Of a DNA stretch of 64,000 nucleotides, positions 24,419 through 36,266 are shown piece after piece; positions within the stretch are counted from its first letter, which is position 1; the number at the start of each line of letters is the position of its first letter. The stretch spans positions 1,982,478-2,046,477 of the forward strand of contig CALYLW010000014.1 of NCBI GenBank assembly GCA_944989445.1, in the 5' to 3' direction. The notes below the pieces were generated by a model, which saw only the letters and a list, made by a program, of their open reading frames with translations, had not been told where the DNA came from and searched no databases. Source of the stretch: Ampullaceana balthica. Lineage: Eukaryota > Mollusca > Gastropoda > Lymnaeidae. A program made the translations under genes and the position numbers.

Positions 24419-24949
24419 AACTGGAAGGGGTGCTGACTTGACAATAATGAAAACGTTTATTAGAATTCCTAAAACGTGTATATTAAATTTTATATACGAT
24501 ACTTTAATATTTTCTTTTATCCAGTGATTAACTTTACTTCAAAGGTTTCATGCAAAATAAATAGTTCGTTGTTATTCATATTGGTAAATTGTTACAATTT
24601 CCATTTACATGATTTTGATAATGTAAAGGTAATAATGTATGGATCAATGGGCGCATAAACTGACAAGTCATAATACATATTGAAAAGGCGCTGACTTGAC
24701 AAATTAAAAAAACGTTTATGTGAATTACTAACACGTTTATATTAAAATGTAAATATGATTAACAGTTGATAAGTTAATCTTTTCTGTTATCCTGTGACAA
24801 ACTTTGCTTACTACGTGTTATGCAAAATGAATAGTTCTTTGTTATTAACATGTGTAAAAATTACATTTTATTTTTTTTTACATGTTTTGGTAATGTTGTA
24901 GTAATAATGTATGGACAAATGGGCGAATAAACTGACAAGTCATAGTCAT
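24419..24949. repeat. Tandem duplication, unit about 255-275 bp
   Basis: 24419-24674 and 24676-24949 share, in order, GCTGACTTGACAA, AAAACGTTTAT, ATGCAAAATRAATAGTTC, TAATAATGTATGGA and ATAAACTGACAAGTCATA. Divergence is considerable. No coding content. Confidence 0.88.
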
Positions 24950-25380
24950 CAATAAAGCTTAAACTGCTTCAAATCACAGTTGTGCTTGATGTGGATCACA
25001 TTACAGTCACATAATTTATCTTTAACGCACTGTGCTGTATTATTGGTGCGCTCATAATTGGTGCACACTATTCAATGCCGCAAGTTAACGTCCGGCTGAC
25101 TCCTCGGCAATATTTGTTAATACGTCGAAATTCAAACTTCTTTGTCGCAGTATCACTTTATGCTGTGTGTAATGTAATACACTATGCATTTACTATTATC
25201 CTGATTATATCATTATTATTCATGCAAACTTAAATAACGCGAAGCCTAAGCTTGGAGGTTTTCTCACAACACATATATTTGTATTATATAATCAAAATAT
25301 ATACTCTGCTATGTCATTTCGTAACGCTAGATGTTAGAAAGCGCACCGCTGAAAAATAGCCTTGAAAAAAAATACTGAAA
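24950..25380. other. Unique sequence
   Basis: Nothing recognised; a (CAA)n microsatellite follows at 25386-25410. Confidence 0.45.
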
Positions 25381-25429
25381 AGAAACAACAACAACAACAA
25401 CAACAACAAAAAACCCACAGAAAAAACGC

Positions 25430-25606
25430 TATTTTCAAAAGTCCGCATAAAATTGTTCAATATGGAAAAGAGATTTAATTTTTCTTTCTTAATCTCTACA
25501 TTTTCTGATTATTTACTTTGCGGCTTTCAGGCAAAAGGCACAATTACAAAAACTGAAATGTATCCATTTTGGAAATTTCCGTCATTTTTGACGGGTAATA
25601 CACTAG
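25430..25606 (+). mobile_element. 3' part of a second Helitron-like family
   Basis: The right end has the perfect hairpin CCGTCA-TTTT-TGACGG (25579-25594). Eight bases later comes CTAG (25603-25606) followed by T, the spacing expected of a Helitron 3' end (hairpin, then CTRR before T). The upstream sequence (CGCATAAAATTGTT at 25445) is shared with 59545-59687, which ends the same way. The 5' boundary is not resolved. Confidence 0.55.
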
Positions 25607-26260
25607 TGTTACAAATAATTCATATTAACATTGTTAAAATTATTTTGAGAGTACAATAATTCTTCATTAATGTTAAAATAGCGTTCGTTCATCTCGAATG
25701 TGGGAGTGCAACTGAGGCACTTTCAATAATTAATATATTGGTTATAATCATTAACCAGTATCTATACACACTGAAAGTATCAAAATTAAAGACGTTTGCG
25801 TGTCCGATTCTTATTTTTGTGACCTTTCTTATAGTTTCAATAACATTTTAATCACGACAAAAACATGATCTTGAACATTTACATTTGTATGTATTTCAAT
25901 CAGTTTCAAATTGATCAAATTTTCTTCTATGTAAGCGTGGTATTTTTAATAAGTAGAAACGTTTTACGATTATTACATAAATTACCCATTCTATAACGAG
26001 AATAATTAACATATTCCGGTCTTAACTTTAAAGGAAAGAATTCCTTCCGGAAATATTGTCTTGAAAAGTTGGAATGGCTCATCAAAAATTTATTTATTTC
26101 ACACAATTATTCAACACACCGACCCGTGTATCTGTCTGTCAGCAGCTTGTGAGCTGAAATAATTTAACTAACCGAATGACTACTGGACTAATTGGACTTC
26201 ACCGCAGCTAAGTTGTTTTTTCTTTCTTTCGTTAAATTCGTTTTATTTGTGTACTATTTG
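25607..26260. other. AT-rich unique sequence
   Basis: Nothing recognisable. Confidence 0.45.
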
Positions 26261-26263
26261 TTC

Positions 26264-26300
26264 GTTGAGGAAGGCTCTTTGCCGAAACGTTCGCGGTTGT
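26264..26300 (+). ncRNA. Hammerhead-like core motif (weak)
   Basis: TTGAGGA-AGGCTCTTTGCC-GAAACG resembles the hammerhead core CTGANGA - helix II - GAAA, with GGC/GCC able to pair as helix II and CG-TTCG-CG as a short helix III. The first core base is T instead of C, so catalysis is doubtful. Similar motifs occur in Penelope-like retroelements, but no such element is visible around it. Confidence 0.2.
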
Positions 26301-28427
26301 GTTACGTCCTGTCAGGCTAACTAATACCCTGTTTTTATGTTATACATTTACCTATTTAAAAGCCTGGTTGCAGTCTCACCGCCATTATGGAAATAACCCA
26401 GTATAGCGTCGTATATAACCGCTGTTGTTACATTCACTGAACAAAACAATCAGATTGAGAAAAAAATCATTTTCCCTTTTATTAAAATTTTATTTCTCCC
26501 CAGAATCTGTTGCAATCTATTCGTGTGATGACAGTTCTCCGTTTTCAGTTTCTTTAAAATGAATATGTCCCTTGCTTTCACACGAAAATGCACCTAGCAG
26601 ATAGACCCAAACTACCCATTCAACCTCATTTTAAAAAAAAAGTATTTTTTTTAAAAACATCACGCATCTCTTTAGTTGACTCTTCGGCAAGAGTTCAAAC
26701 GATGAACCAGCCCCGGCCCAACAAATCTACAAAATATTTGCTTTGGCAACAATGAAGCTGATAGGGAACGGAGGCCATTGAATGAGACTAATCACACTGG
26801 GGTGAATAAAAGCCGCGGCCCTCTAAAGCCGACCAGACCTGCGGGTTCGCCTTACTAAATTAGCCACCTTAGCTGGGAGCTCATTTTTAAACATAGACTC
26901 AAAACAGGCGCACGGAACTCAGCCCTTTAAAAATTTTGAAAGGCCGGAGATATAATATGCTGGGGTTGGTGTGTGGGGGGGGGGAGGGAGTGGGGGTTGG
27001 AACGCAGAAAGATTTAGCAATGGGGTTTATTGAAGTGATTGGCAATCTTGACTTTCTTATGCTCAGAGGTTCCCAAACCCTGAACCAGCGGTTGCGCTTT
27101 TATCATCGACGGACAGATTCAAATCAACAGACGATTACGTATAAGAGACGAAACTCAAGTTTTGTGGTTTTTAACGCTGAGTGGTTAACTAGCCCCTAGG
27201 TCAAACGTGGACCAAGCGGTAGGGTTGAGGAGTTCCGTACAAGATGGTCGAGTTTACAACACACCTACCTCCGCTATCTCTATGGAGATGTTTTTTTGTT
27301 TTTTTTAATGTTCATGGGGAAAAAGTATTTTTAATGAGAAAAATATTGAAGACATCGTGATTCGGCTTCCCGTAATGATTTTCTGATCATTGCTTTAAGA
27401 TCTTTTTTCTTTCTATATTCGCAGGGGTTCTAAAACTGAGCTAAAAACGGGTGTCTTTATTTTAGGATTCCATTTATAAAGTAAAAGGATTATGTCAGTA
27501 GCACTCTGGAAAATTACGATCCTTAAATGCGCTAGTAAATTTTATTTTTTATAGCAAATTACCATTTCTCGTTTGTTTTAGTGTGCCCTTAAAGTGAACA
27601 AAAAGTAAAGGCCTTCTCTGTTAAAATAAATGGAGATGGAAATGTCTGCCAGTACAGAAGCTGCAACAGTTTCAACGTTTATTGATTGTGTTACAAATGA
27701 TGAAAGCCACGCTCCAAATGTTTTAGTATTCATGTAAATATTTATTGTAAAAAAAAATCTCTGTGATAAAATGTTTATCATTAACTGACATTCTTAAGAT
27801 AACATTGCGTTATACTAAGGCGAAATTTTCTTTCTTTTGTGTGTGTGTGTGTGTGTTTTGGAACCAATGTGTGTATACGTACGTGCTCACTGGAACAAGA
27901 TCCTAAAATATATCACATACAAAATATTATTATTACTTTTTTTTTGAAAATAAAATTTCAAAAAGATTGTTGTAAATTTATTTTTGGTTAAATAAAGACA
28001 CCTGGATTTGATTACCCAGGTTCTGGCAATGTTCATTACTCTATTTATCTAAGTTGCTGTCACTCAAATTTGTTCCAGAGGCGATCTTGAGGTATTCCTG
28101 CGCTGCTTCAGATAAACTGTTTTTGATGTGCGTTCCGAGCTGCTTCAGTGCACGATCCCAGACATGGGGCTAAGTTTCTTTTGTTAATTAGTTCAAACAA
28201 ATAGTTGTGTAGAAAAGACATCCTGTTCTCTCATCGGCTTTACTCTTTACTCTTTTGGAAATAGTAATCATTTAATCTTTTAAAGTGAATGAATGAAAAA
28301 AATATTTACAAATTAATTTACGTATTTTGCAGCACTCACACCTCCATTCATTTCTATTATTATTTTTTGTATTATTATTTCTTTTGTTATTATAACGTCA
28401 CCCACACTCACTTTGTTTTAGTTGTGT
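26301..28427. other. Mostly unique sequence; GT repeat at 27838-27856
   Basis: 26690-26940 is of balanced composition and non-repetitive. A hAT-like end (CAGAGGTTCCCAAACCC) sits at 27064 without a clear partner. No coding exon could be supported. Confidence 0.45.
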
Positions 28428-28578
28428 AATAATGTTCCAATCGACCAGTCGTATGTTGTTATTTTATAATGTTCCAATCGACCAGTTATATGTTGTTATT
28501 TTATAATGTTCCAATCGACCAGTTATATGTTGTTATTTTATAATGTTCCAATCGACCAGTCGTATGTTGTTATTTTCC
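28428..28578. repeat. 37-bp tandem repeat, four copies
   Basis: Four copies of a unit containing AATGTTCCAATCGACCAGT and ATGTTGTTATTTTAT. The copies differ only at CGT/TAT. Confidence 0.96.
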
Positions 28579-28689
28579 CATGCACAGAGCTTAATTTCAT
28601 TCTTAAAATTACAATCTCTAGTAAGGCAGGTCATCAAAATCATTCATAAGCCTATTCCCAAAATTATTAAATTGAATAGAACCAAATTA

Positions 28690-29876
28690 AACTCGAAGTG
28701 TTTTTGATGAACACCAACTTAATGTGTTTTGTTGAACGACAACTCAAGTGTTTTGTTGAACACCAACTTAAAGTGCTTTATTGAACGCCAACTTAAGTGT
28801 TTTGTTGAACGCCAACTCAAAATGTTTTGATGAACACCATCTTAAAGTGCTTTGTTGAACGCCAACTTAAATGTTTTGTTGAACGCCAACTGAAAGTGTT
28901 TTGTTGAAGACCAACTCAAAGTTCTTTGTTGAACAAAAACTAAAAGTGCATTGTTGAACATCAACTCACAGTGCTTTGTTGAACACCACCTCAAAGTGCA
29001 TTGTTGAACATCAACTCACAGTGCTTTGTTGAGCACCAACTCAAAGTTCATTGTTGAGCACCAACTCAAAGTGCATTGTTGAACACCAACTCAAAGTGCT
29101 TTGTTGAACACCAACTCAAAGTGCATTGTTGAACATCAACTCAAAGTGCTTTGTTGAACACCAACTCAAAGTGCATTGTTGAACACCAACTCAAAGTGCT
29201 TTGTTGAACACCAACTCAAAGTGCATTGTTGAACATCAACTCAAAGTGCTTTGTTGAACACCAACTCAAAGTGCATTGTTGAACACCAACTCAAAGTGCA
29301 TTGTTGAACACCAACTCACAGTGCTTTGCTGAACTCCAACTTAAAGTTCTTTGTTCAACAGAAACTCGAAATTTTTTAATAAACACCAACTCAAGTGTTT
29401 TGATAAACACCAACTCGAGTGTTTTGATAAACACCAACTCAAGTGTTTTGATGAACACCAACTCAAGTGTTTTGATAAACACCAACTCGAGTGTTTTGAT
29501 AAACACCAACTCAAGTGTTTTGATAAACACCAACTCAAGTGTTTTGATAAACACCAACTCGAGTGTTTTGTTGAATGCCAACTCAATGTGCTTTGTAGAA
29601 CATTAACTCAAAGTGTTTTGTAGAACACCAACTCAAAGTGCTTTGTAGAACATTAACTCAAAGTGTTTTGTAGAACACCAACTCAAAGTGCTTTGTAGAA
29701 CACCAACTCAAAGTGCTTTGTAGAACATTAACTCAAAGTGCTTTGTAGAACACCATCTCAAAGTGCATTGTTGAACACCAACTCAAAGTGCTTTGTTGAA
29801 CACCAACTCAAAGTGCTTTGTTGAACGCCAACTTAAAGTGCTTTGTTGAACACCAACTCAAAGTGCTTTGTTGACT
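28690..29876. repeat. 1.2-kb minisatellite, 24-25-bp unit
   Basis: About 48 copies of a unit carrying CCAACTCAAAGTGCTTTG and TTGAACA. Sub-blocks include a GATAAACA variant of exactly 24 bp (29390-29565), a GTAGAACATTAA variant (29590-29750) and alternating CATTG/CTTTG units (28950-29300). The 24-bp block keeps frames open on both strands. These are not genes. Confidence 0.96.
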
Positions 29877-29879
29877 CCA

Positions 29880-30134
29880 GAATTTAAAAAAAAGCCCAAA
29901 CAAAATGGGATTCGTTTAAAGAGACTTGTTAATTTTTTTAATTAACATTTAAGCAAGTTGTTTTGTATGTACAAAAACGCCACAGTTGAGTATTCTTCTT
30001 GTCCAAGTAGTTTATTCTCAGGAACAAAATCAAAACTGAACAACGCTGTAGAAGCCATAGTACGAGACATCTTTATTAGAACTATGCATTTAGTATCCTG
30101 GTCTCACAGTTTTAATTTCAATGATAAAACGGGT
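29880..30134. other. AT-rich unique sequence
   Basis: Nothing recognisable. Confidence 0.4.
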
Positions 30135-30210
30135 GAGAATGTAACAGGTGTGAGACTGGAACAGGGGTGAGACTGCAACAGGAGTGAGACTGGAACAGGT
30201 GAGACTGCAG
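30135..30210. repeat. 18-bp minisatellite, four copies
   Basis: GTGAGACTGGAACAGGG and close variants. Confidence 0.9.
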
Positions 30211-30590
30211 TCATGAACAGGTTAACAAATGATGTAAACAATTCGTTGGTTGCTTTTTTTTTAATGAAGGAAAAGAAAATCAAATTATTTTAAAGAAAAC
30301 GGCCCTTTAAGATATTGTTTAGACAAAAATGCTTCCTTAATTAAAAAGCCACCTGCCTGTCTTATCATTGTTTCATTTGATATTGTTTTCAATTGTTTTG
30401 TTTTTTGTTTTTTTAATTTGTTTTTTGTTGTTGTTTTGCGTTTTTGTTTTTTGTTACATTTTAAAGTTTGAATTCTTAATAATCAAGGTTTTCGTAAGTG
30501 ATCTTCATTATTGAAATTTTAAAAAAAAATCCTTCTAATACTTGCCTCACTTTTTTCTATTATATAATACGCATTAAAACGCACATGTGA
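30211..30590. other. AT-rich, T-rich unique sequence
   Basis: TTTTTTGTT-type low complexity at 30390-30460. Nothing else. Confidence 0.4.
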
Positions 30591-30628
30591 ATATTTGTGT
30601 CCAGTTTTAATCGTATTTAAACACTCAT

Positions 30629-30853
30629 ATATAAATATGACAAAAATTATCCTTCAAGGCACTGTAGAAGGGGGCCGGCGAAAAGGTCGACAACGGAAAA
30701 GCTGGCTGGACAACATAAAGGAATGGACAGGGATGAAATTGCATGAATTATTGGCCGCCGCTCAAAATAGGCAAATGTGGAAATCGTTATCTGTTGATGT
30801 GTCCATGCGCTTCCCGCAAAGACCGCAACGGTCACGAGACTGATGATGATGAT
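30629..30853 (+). pseudogene. 5'-truncated LINE 3' end (reverse transcriptase C-terminus)
   Basis: The reading frame from about 30637 to the TGA at 30841 contains GGRRKGRQRKSWLDNIKEWT, then MKLHELLAAAQNRQMW and a proline/arginine end. This matches the C-terminal tail pattern GRPRxxWxxNIxxWTG...L..A..R..W of many animal non-LTR retrotransposon ORF2 proteins. It ends in four TGA triplets (30841-30852), a simple-repeat tail. Flanking both sides is an imperfect direct repeat of about 36 bp (30591-30628 and 30854-30889, both beginning ATATTTGTG and holding CCAGTTTTA and ATTTAAAC), best read as a target duplication. Only the last ~70 codons survive; there is no polymerase core. The clade cannot be fixed from this tail alone. 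Confidence 0.75.
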
Positions 30854-30889
30854 ATATTTGTGCCCAGTTTTAGACTATTTAAACGCCCT

Positions 30890-31648
30890 TATTAGTGCCA
30901 ATTAATTATTTTTTAAATCCTAACACCGCTAACCCTCACCTCTTCTCCCTGACAGACAAAAATTATAATAAAATAATAAAATAAAAAAGCTATAGGATAT
31001 TGTAGGTCTCACATGGAATTTGGGCGATACATTTAATCACAAGTTTTATTACGAACCATAAAATTTTTCAGGAGAATTCAGGTAGATATTTTTTGGAATA
31101 ATAATTTGCCATTTTTAAAGTAATAAATAAAAGCAATCGGGGGAGAGACAAAAAAAAATGAAGTTTTAGAAGAGACTAAAAAATCCAAAATTAATATTCG
31201 TGGCGAACAACATCAAACTTTTTAAACAAACATAAAATTTAGAAGCATCAAGACTCCACGGCAGTGTGTGCTTGAAGGTATTCCAGGTACACGGGCCAGC
31301 TGACATGGTGTGCGCGCAGGTAACAAGCGAATTAGAATAAAGTGAAGCTAAGAGCATTTTCATGTTGCTTGTGGTGTTGGGCGGAGATTTCTTCAAATGT
31401 CCGCGGTGTCTAGGAGGCAGGATGGGATTGTACCACTATCAGCTGACGACAGTTGTGGTGTCTCATCCACTGGGGGGGGGGCTGTTGTTGGCAAGTGTGG
31501 GGGGTGTGTCTCTTCCCCTCATGAAGATGGTGGGGTAAAAGATGTGGCGCAGCCCGACACACGTGGTTTTCGGGAAAAGTGTCATCACCTTAAAAGGTCG
31601 TGGTCTGGAAAATAAGGTGATTTCATCCACTTGGAGAAGTAGGATATT
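30890..31648. other. Unique sequence
   Basis: G-run at 31471-31480. A plus-strand frame at 31397-31615 has no recognised domain. No gene supported. Confidence 0.4.
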
Positions 31649-31782
31649 ATAGGCTAATCGTACACACGTGGTTGTCAGAGAAAGGGACTTATCATACACA
31701 TGTGGGTGTAAGAGGATCGGACTTATCGTACACATGTGGGTGTTAGAGAAAGGGACTTATCGTACACATGTGGTTGTCAGCT
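31649..31782. repeat. 34-35-bp tandem repeat, four copies
   Basis: Each copy has CTTATCGTACACATGTGG, then GTTGTCAG or GGTGTTAG, then AGAAAGGGA. Confidence 0.9.
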
Positions 31783-32235
31783 ACTAATGATTTTTTTATC
31801 TCAATGTTGGTGTCATTGCCTTGATGAATATTGGAGAAACGAAAATTAAACTCTATTCCTTGCAAGGTTTAGAGTACCTTCAATTGGAAATTAAAAAATT
31901 TTTCGTTTCCTGTTACGCTTTAAAAGCTAACTTTAAGCTAACTTTGAAAAAAAAGTTAATTGAATATTTTTTTTTGGCGTTAATATCTAATGTCAACGAA
32001 AAAAATGTATGCGAGGATGTTCCACTGAGACCTTTCAAATCCATGGAGCAGCCGGCTGTTGGCGAAATTTCTATTCCATTATTTTAAGAGTTCAAAGGGA
32101 TTTGCAGAGAAACACGGTTGTGAAGTTGAATAAAATTCGAAAAGTGGGTATTTTGAAAGTTTAAATATTTAGAGAAAAAAAAAGGAAATAAAATATGTTT
32201 CGGTCTCTTCATTTGTAAGGTAATTAATTCAACCA
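31783..32235. other. AT-rich unique sequence
   Basis: An 88-codon frame (31821-32087) has no recognised domain and AT-driven composition. Confidence 0.4.
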
Positions 32236-32302
32236 GGCTAAACATTAGGCTAAACATTAGGCTAAACATTAGGCTAAACATTAGGCTAAACATTAGGCTG
32301 AA
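32236..32302. repeat. 12-bp tandem repeat
   Basis: Five to six copies of AGGCTAAACATT. Confidence 0.95.
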
Positions 32303-34609
32303 AATCAATTTTATTAGTATCCTTGAAACTCCTCTTTGCACCGAATGAGGTCTTTGACCAAAAAAAAATGCGAAACATCTTAAAAAGAAAAGTGATCTGA
32401 AAGTAGACTTAAACGTTCACTTTGGGATCTCCCCCTTTCTTCTCCTGGTGGTCAACAAATACAACTAATTAAATGCAAAATTTTACAACGCTTTAAGCAA
32501 CGAAGTGGCGCCTGGCCTTCCGTTTCAAAAACAGAACTCAACAACAACAAAAAAACTTCCTCGAAGAGCAATCAAATATAGAGCTCCGAAACTTCACCAT
32601 ACAGCTATATCGGATGTTAAGTTTTACATACTAACGCCAAAAGCTTGTCTACACATGCTTTGTACGGTTTTAAAAGCCTGATATATTTTGTGATAGCGTC
32701 GCCTTTGATGTCTGCACTTGGGAACACTTTCTGCATATCTACAGCTGAATGTCTGGGTCAGGGGGAGGCAACTATTCCCATCCCTGATCCCTTCGTTGTA
32801 GAGGCGTCGCCTTGAGGAAGGGATCGTGCGTTGATGTGGGGATAAGTTGAGAGTATGAGCTGAGAATTAACGACCTGAGTAGTTTTGAGGCTTACAGGCC
32901 AAGACAATCAAACGTTCGACGGGAGACGTCAAACTATTTAACACACATATATCTTGTCATTTCTTACGGCATAGTTATGTGTAAGACATACATTCTGAAA
33001 GAATTTCCACTAACATGCTGTATTGAACAATGCCAAATTTATTCATATTGCACAATGTAAAAATGTATAAAATTGCAAAAATGTGAATACGTTTTCCAAC
33101 TGCATAAATCAAAAATATTTCAAACAGCACATTGCCAAAAGGTCTAATTAATGTACGAAACATAAAAAAAATGTCATGGTCTTATTAATGTGTCAAATGT
33201 CAAAACGTCTTCATATTGTACAAAGTTAAAACGATTTGATAATGCACAAAATTACTTCATATTGCAAAAAATAAATTCTGTAATTTAAATCGGGATGCGA
33301 AACCCAGAATAAATGAGTTGTAAAATCGTTGAATATAAACAATTAAAAGCTGAATACAAAGACGATATTTGTTTTATAAGGTATACCGAGAATTTAAAGC
33401 ACACAAACAATCATCCAAAAATTTACCGGTAAATTTAAAACAACACCTTGACCGTCAGGAACGCGTTAACACAACCTACTTTAACTAGCAACAGTCCAGT
33501 CTTAACTTCCTCCTTAGCTAGAGGGGGGTGGCGACAATCAGACCGTGACTTTCACACGGTGATCGCTAAGAGTTTGAATTTACCAACATGGCTTGTGAGA
33601 TTCGTCAACGATTGCCTGGTAAGCGTTCGGTTGGAGAGTCGTCGTTAACGCTGTTTTGGGCCGCATGCATTTCAAAACAATCAGGATACCAGAGGGGACA
33701 TCGCAATGGTCAATTATGTACTATTTATATCTTGGAGTAGTTTGTTAAAGGGAAATGCATGACTACGTCAGAATCTACGATCAGCGGGATATGGACGGGG
33801 AGAGAGAGAGAGCATGGGGTCAAAACTTGTTTGATAGGGTCTTCTTATACAAGGTCCATACAATTCCACTCTGTAATATTATAGTCTGTATTTCAAGGAG
33901 GAACTATAAGAAAAAAACTTCCTTGAGAAAGGGAACCAGTAAGCAAAGCAACCGTTCAAATCAACGTCAATTGGTAAATTTAAAAAATAAATATTTATAA
34001 ACGTTAACTTAAAAAAAGAAGAACAAAAAATATCTTGTTAAATATTTAATCCTCTAAAAAGGATAAAGTAGTACCAGGAAGCTTTAAAATACTCTACGGA
34101 TAGAAAAATAGATGAAGAAATGAAGAAATGAAGATGGGTATTTTGTTTACCCAAATGATTCGTGCAAGATGTTAAGGAAATCTAAACGAAACCCACGGTT
34201 TTGTTTAATTAATTAGCATTAGCACAAAAAAGGTGTACGTTCATAACTGCCCATAATTTATAATACCTTGAACCAAATTTTTTAAAAAATAAAATAGAAA
34301 TTGTGTCTAGAATATTTTAAATGTAGGTTTTAGATCTAAAACAAGTTACGTGTTTCCGAGTAGAAAGCATTGTCAGTGGTGACAGAGACATGTAACATGT
34401 AAATGCTTTTATATAAATAAGGACAATCAAAGAGGTAACTCTTGTCGACACGGGCGATAACCCAGCATGATTTCTCAAGACGTGTTCACAGGGTTACATC
34501 ACAAACATCACCAGCGAGGATGTTCCAGTGAGAGATGTACGTTAGTAGGTGGTTTAATCTAATGTGTGGGGATTAGACGACGCACCGGTGGGTTGGTGGT
34601 GGGTGCCTG
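32303..34609. other. Largest mostly unique stretch
   Basis: AT-rich with weak short repeats (ATTGCACAAAATT-type words at 33010-33270). No conserved protein domain, RNA gene or transposon end recognised. Confidence 0.45.
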
Positions 34610-35410
34610 ATGGGGAATTGGGTGGGTCGGTCACGGTTGGATGGGTCAGTCAAGGTCGGATGGGTTAGTCACGGTAGGAAGGGTCAGTCACTGTAGGATG
34701 GGTAAGTCACGGTAGGATGGGTTAGTCACGGTAGGATGGGTTAGTCACGGTAGGATGGGTTTGTCAAGGTAGGATGGGTTAGTCAAGGTAGGATGGGTCG
34801 GTCGCGGTAGGATGGGTTAGTCACGGTAGGAAGGATCAGTCAAGGTAGGATGGGTTAGTCACGGTAGGATGGGTTAGTCACGGCAGGATGGGTCGGTCAC
34901 GTTAGGATGGGTTAGTCACGGTAGGAAGGGTCAGTCACGGTAGGATGGGTCGGTCACGGTAGGATGGGTTAGTCACGGCAGGATGGGTTAGTCACTGTAG
35001 GATGGGTTAGTCACTGGAGGATGGGTCAGTCACGGTAGGATGGGTTAGTCACGGTAAGATGGGTTAGTCACGGCAGGATTTGTTAGTCACGGTAGGATGG
35101 GTTAGTCATGGTAGGATGGGTCAGTCACGGCAGGATGGGTTAGTCATGGTAGGATGGGTCAGTCACGGTAGGATGGGTTATTCACGGTAGGATGGGTCAG
35201 TCACGGTAAGATGGGTTAATCAAGGTAGGATGGGTTAGTCACGGTAGGATGGGGTTGTCAAGGTAGGATGGGTTAGTCACGGTAGGATGGGTCAGTCACG
35301 GTAAGATGGGTTAGTCACGGTAAGATGGGTTAGTCACGGTAAGATGGGTCAGTCAAGGTAGGATGGGTTAGTCAAGGTAGGATGGGTCGGTCACGGTAGG
35401 ATGGGTTAGT
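34610..35410. repeat. 0.8-kb minisatellite, 19-bp unit
   Basis: About 41 copies of GGATGGGTTAGTCACGGTA with recurrent variants (GTCAG, GTCGG, CAAGG, GGCAGG, GTAAG). The unit contains GGGTTAG, a permutation of the metazoan telomere repeat, but no pure telomeric run. Confidence 0.97.
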
Positions 35411-35494
35411 CGTCCGAGTGTGATTTAAGTATTTTAAGATGCGTCGGTCGCTTTATGAAGGTTCGTTTTTGGATGGAAAAAATATGTTGATGGT

Positions 35495-35671
35495 CAGGGC
35501 CGGATTTAGGCTTGATGGGGTCGTAAGCTATTGGAGATATTGGGGCCCTTTTGAAGTCCAGATATCCCATGTAAGTGTCAAATCTGAAAAAAAATTCCGG
35601 GGGAGGGGGGTGGCCAAGAAGGCGGGACCCTAAGCTATAGCTTGTTTAGCAAATAGGTGAATCCAGCACTG
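35495..35671. mobile_element. hAT-type MITE (CAGGGCCGGATTTA ends)
   Basis: Left terminus CAGGGCCGGATTTAGG; right terminus, reversed, CAGTGCTGGATTCAC. The flanking octamers TTGATGGT and TTAATGGG agree at six of eight bases, as expected of a decayed hAT target duplication. 177 bp, non-coding. It sits beside the minisatellite, one unit of which recurs at 35706-35722. Confidence 0.75.
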
Positions 35672-35679
35672 TTAATGGG

Positions 35680-36266
35680 AATTAGTCGCTTTTATTATTT
35701 CTTGGGTTAGGATGGGTTAGTCGGTTAAGGTGAGTTGGTCGCCATATGTTGGATTTTTCCATGTGTGTTTTTGTAGTTTAGTAGAGGACGTTGTCACCTT
35801 AGGGCGGATTAATCTTTTGAGGGTGGGGGTAGTTGACACAGGAGGAATAACCCACATGGAATGTTATCCAATAATTGTTTTGAATTTTAATCAATTTTGT
35901 AAATGTAAGTTCTTGTTTACTTACTTATGTTGGAAATAAATTATTGTTTTCAATGTTGGAGATTAATTATTTTTGTAATTCTTGTTGTAATTGGGACAAT
36001 TGTTCAGATTATTGTTGTAACTGTTGATGGATCAGTTGCGGCGCTCAGAGAAGTGCTACAAAGCATGGTGCTACTGACAAAGCTAGTATCCTGAAGTTGT
36101 ACTTTTGCATCTATACAAATCGCATGGATTGATTAATTCGTATGCGTTCAGTTTATAATGTGCAAAGCCAAAAAAAGTTGCCGAACTGTGTTTTGAAGAC
36201 CGATAAGAAAGAAAGAAAATTCATTTTAATTTTTTTGAATTTAAAATACATTTTACTCTTTCTCTA
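35680..36266. other. Unique sequence
   Basis: Nothing recognisable. Confidence 0.45.

Noticed and set aside
27064..27250. hAT-like end CAGAGGTTCCCAAACCC as a MITE
   Set aside because: No convincing right terminus or target duplication found.
29291..29623. Overlapping open frames on both strands in the 24-bp block
   Set aside because: By-product of a unit length divisible by three.
32506..32515. TGGCGCCTGG as a retroviral/LTR primer-binding site
   Set aside because: No LTRs, polypurine tract or gag/pol sequence nearby; a chance word.
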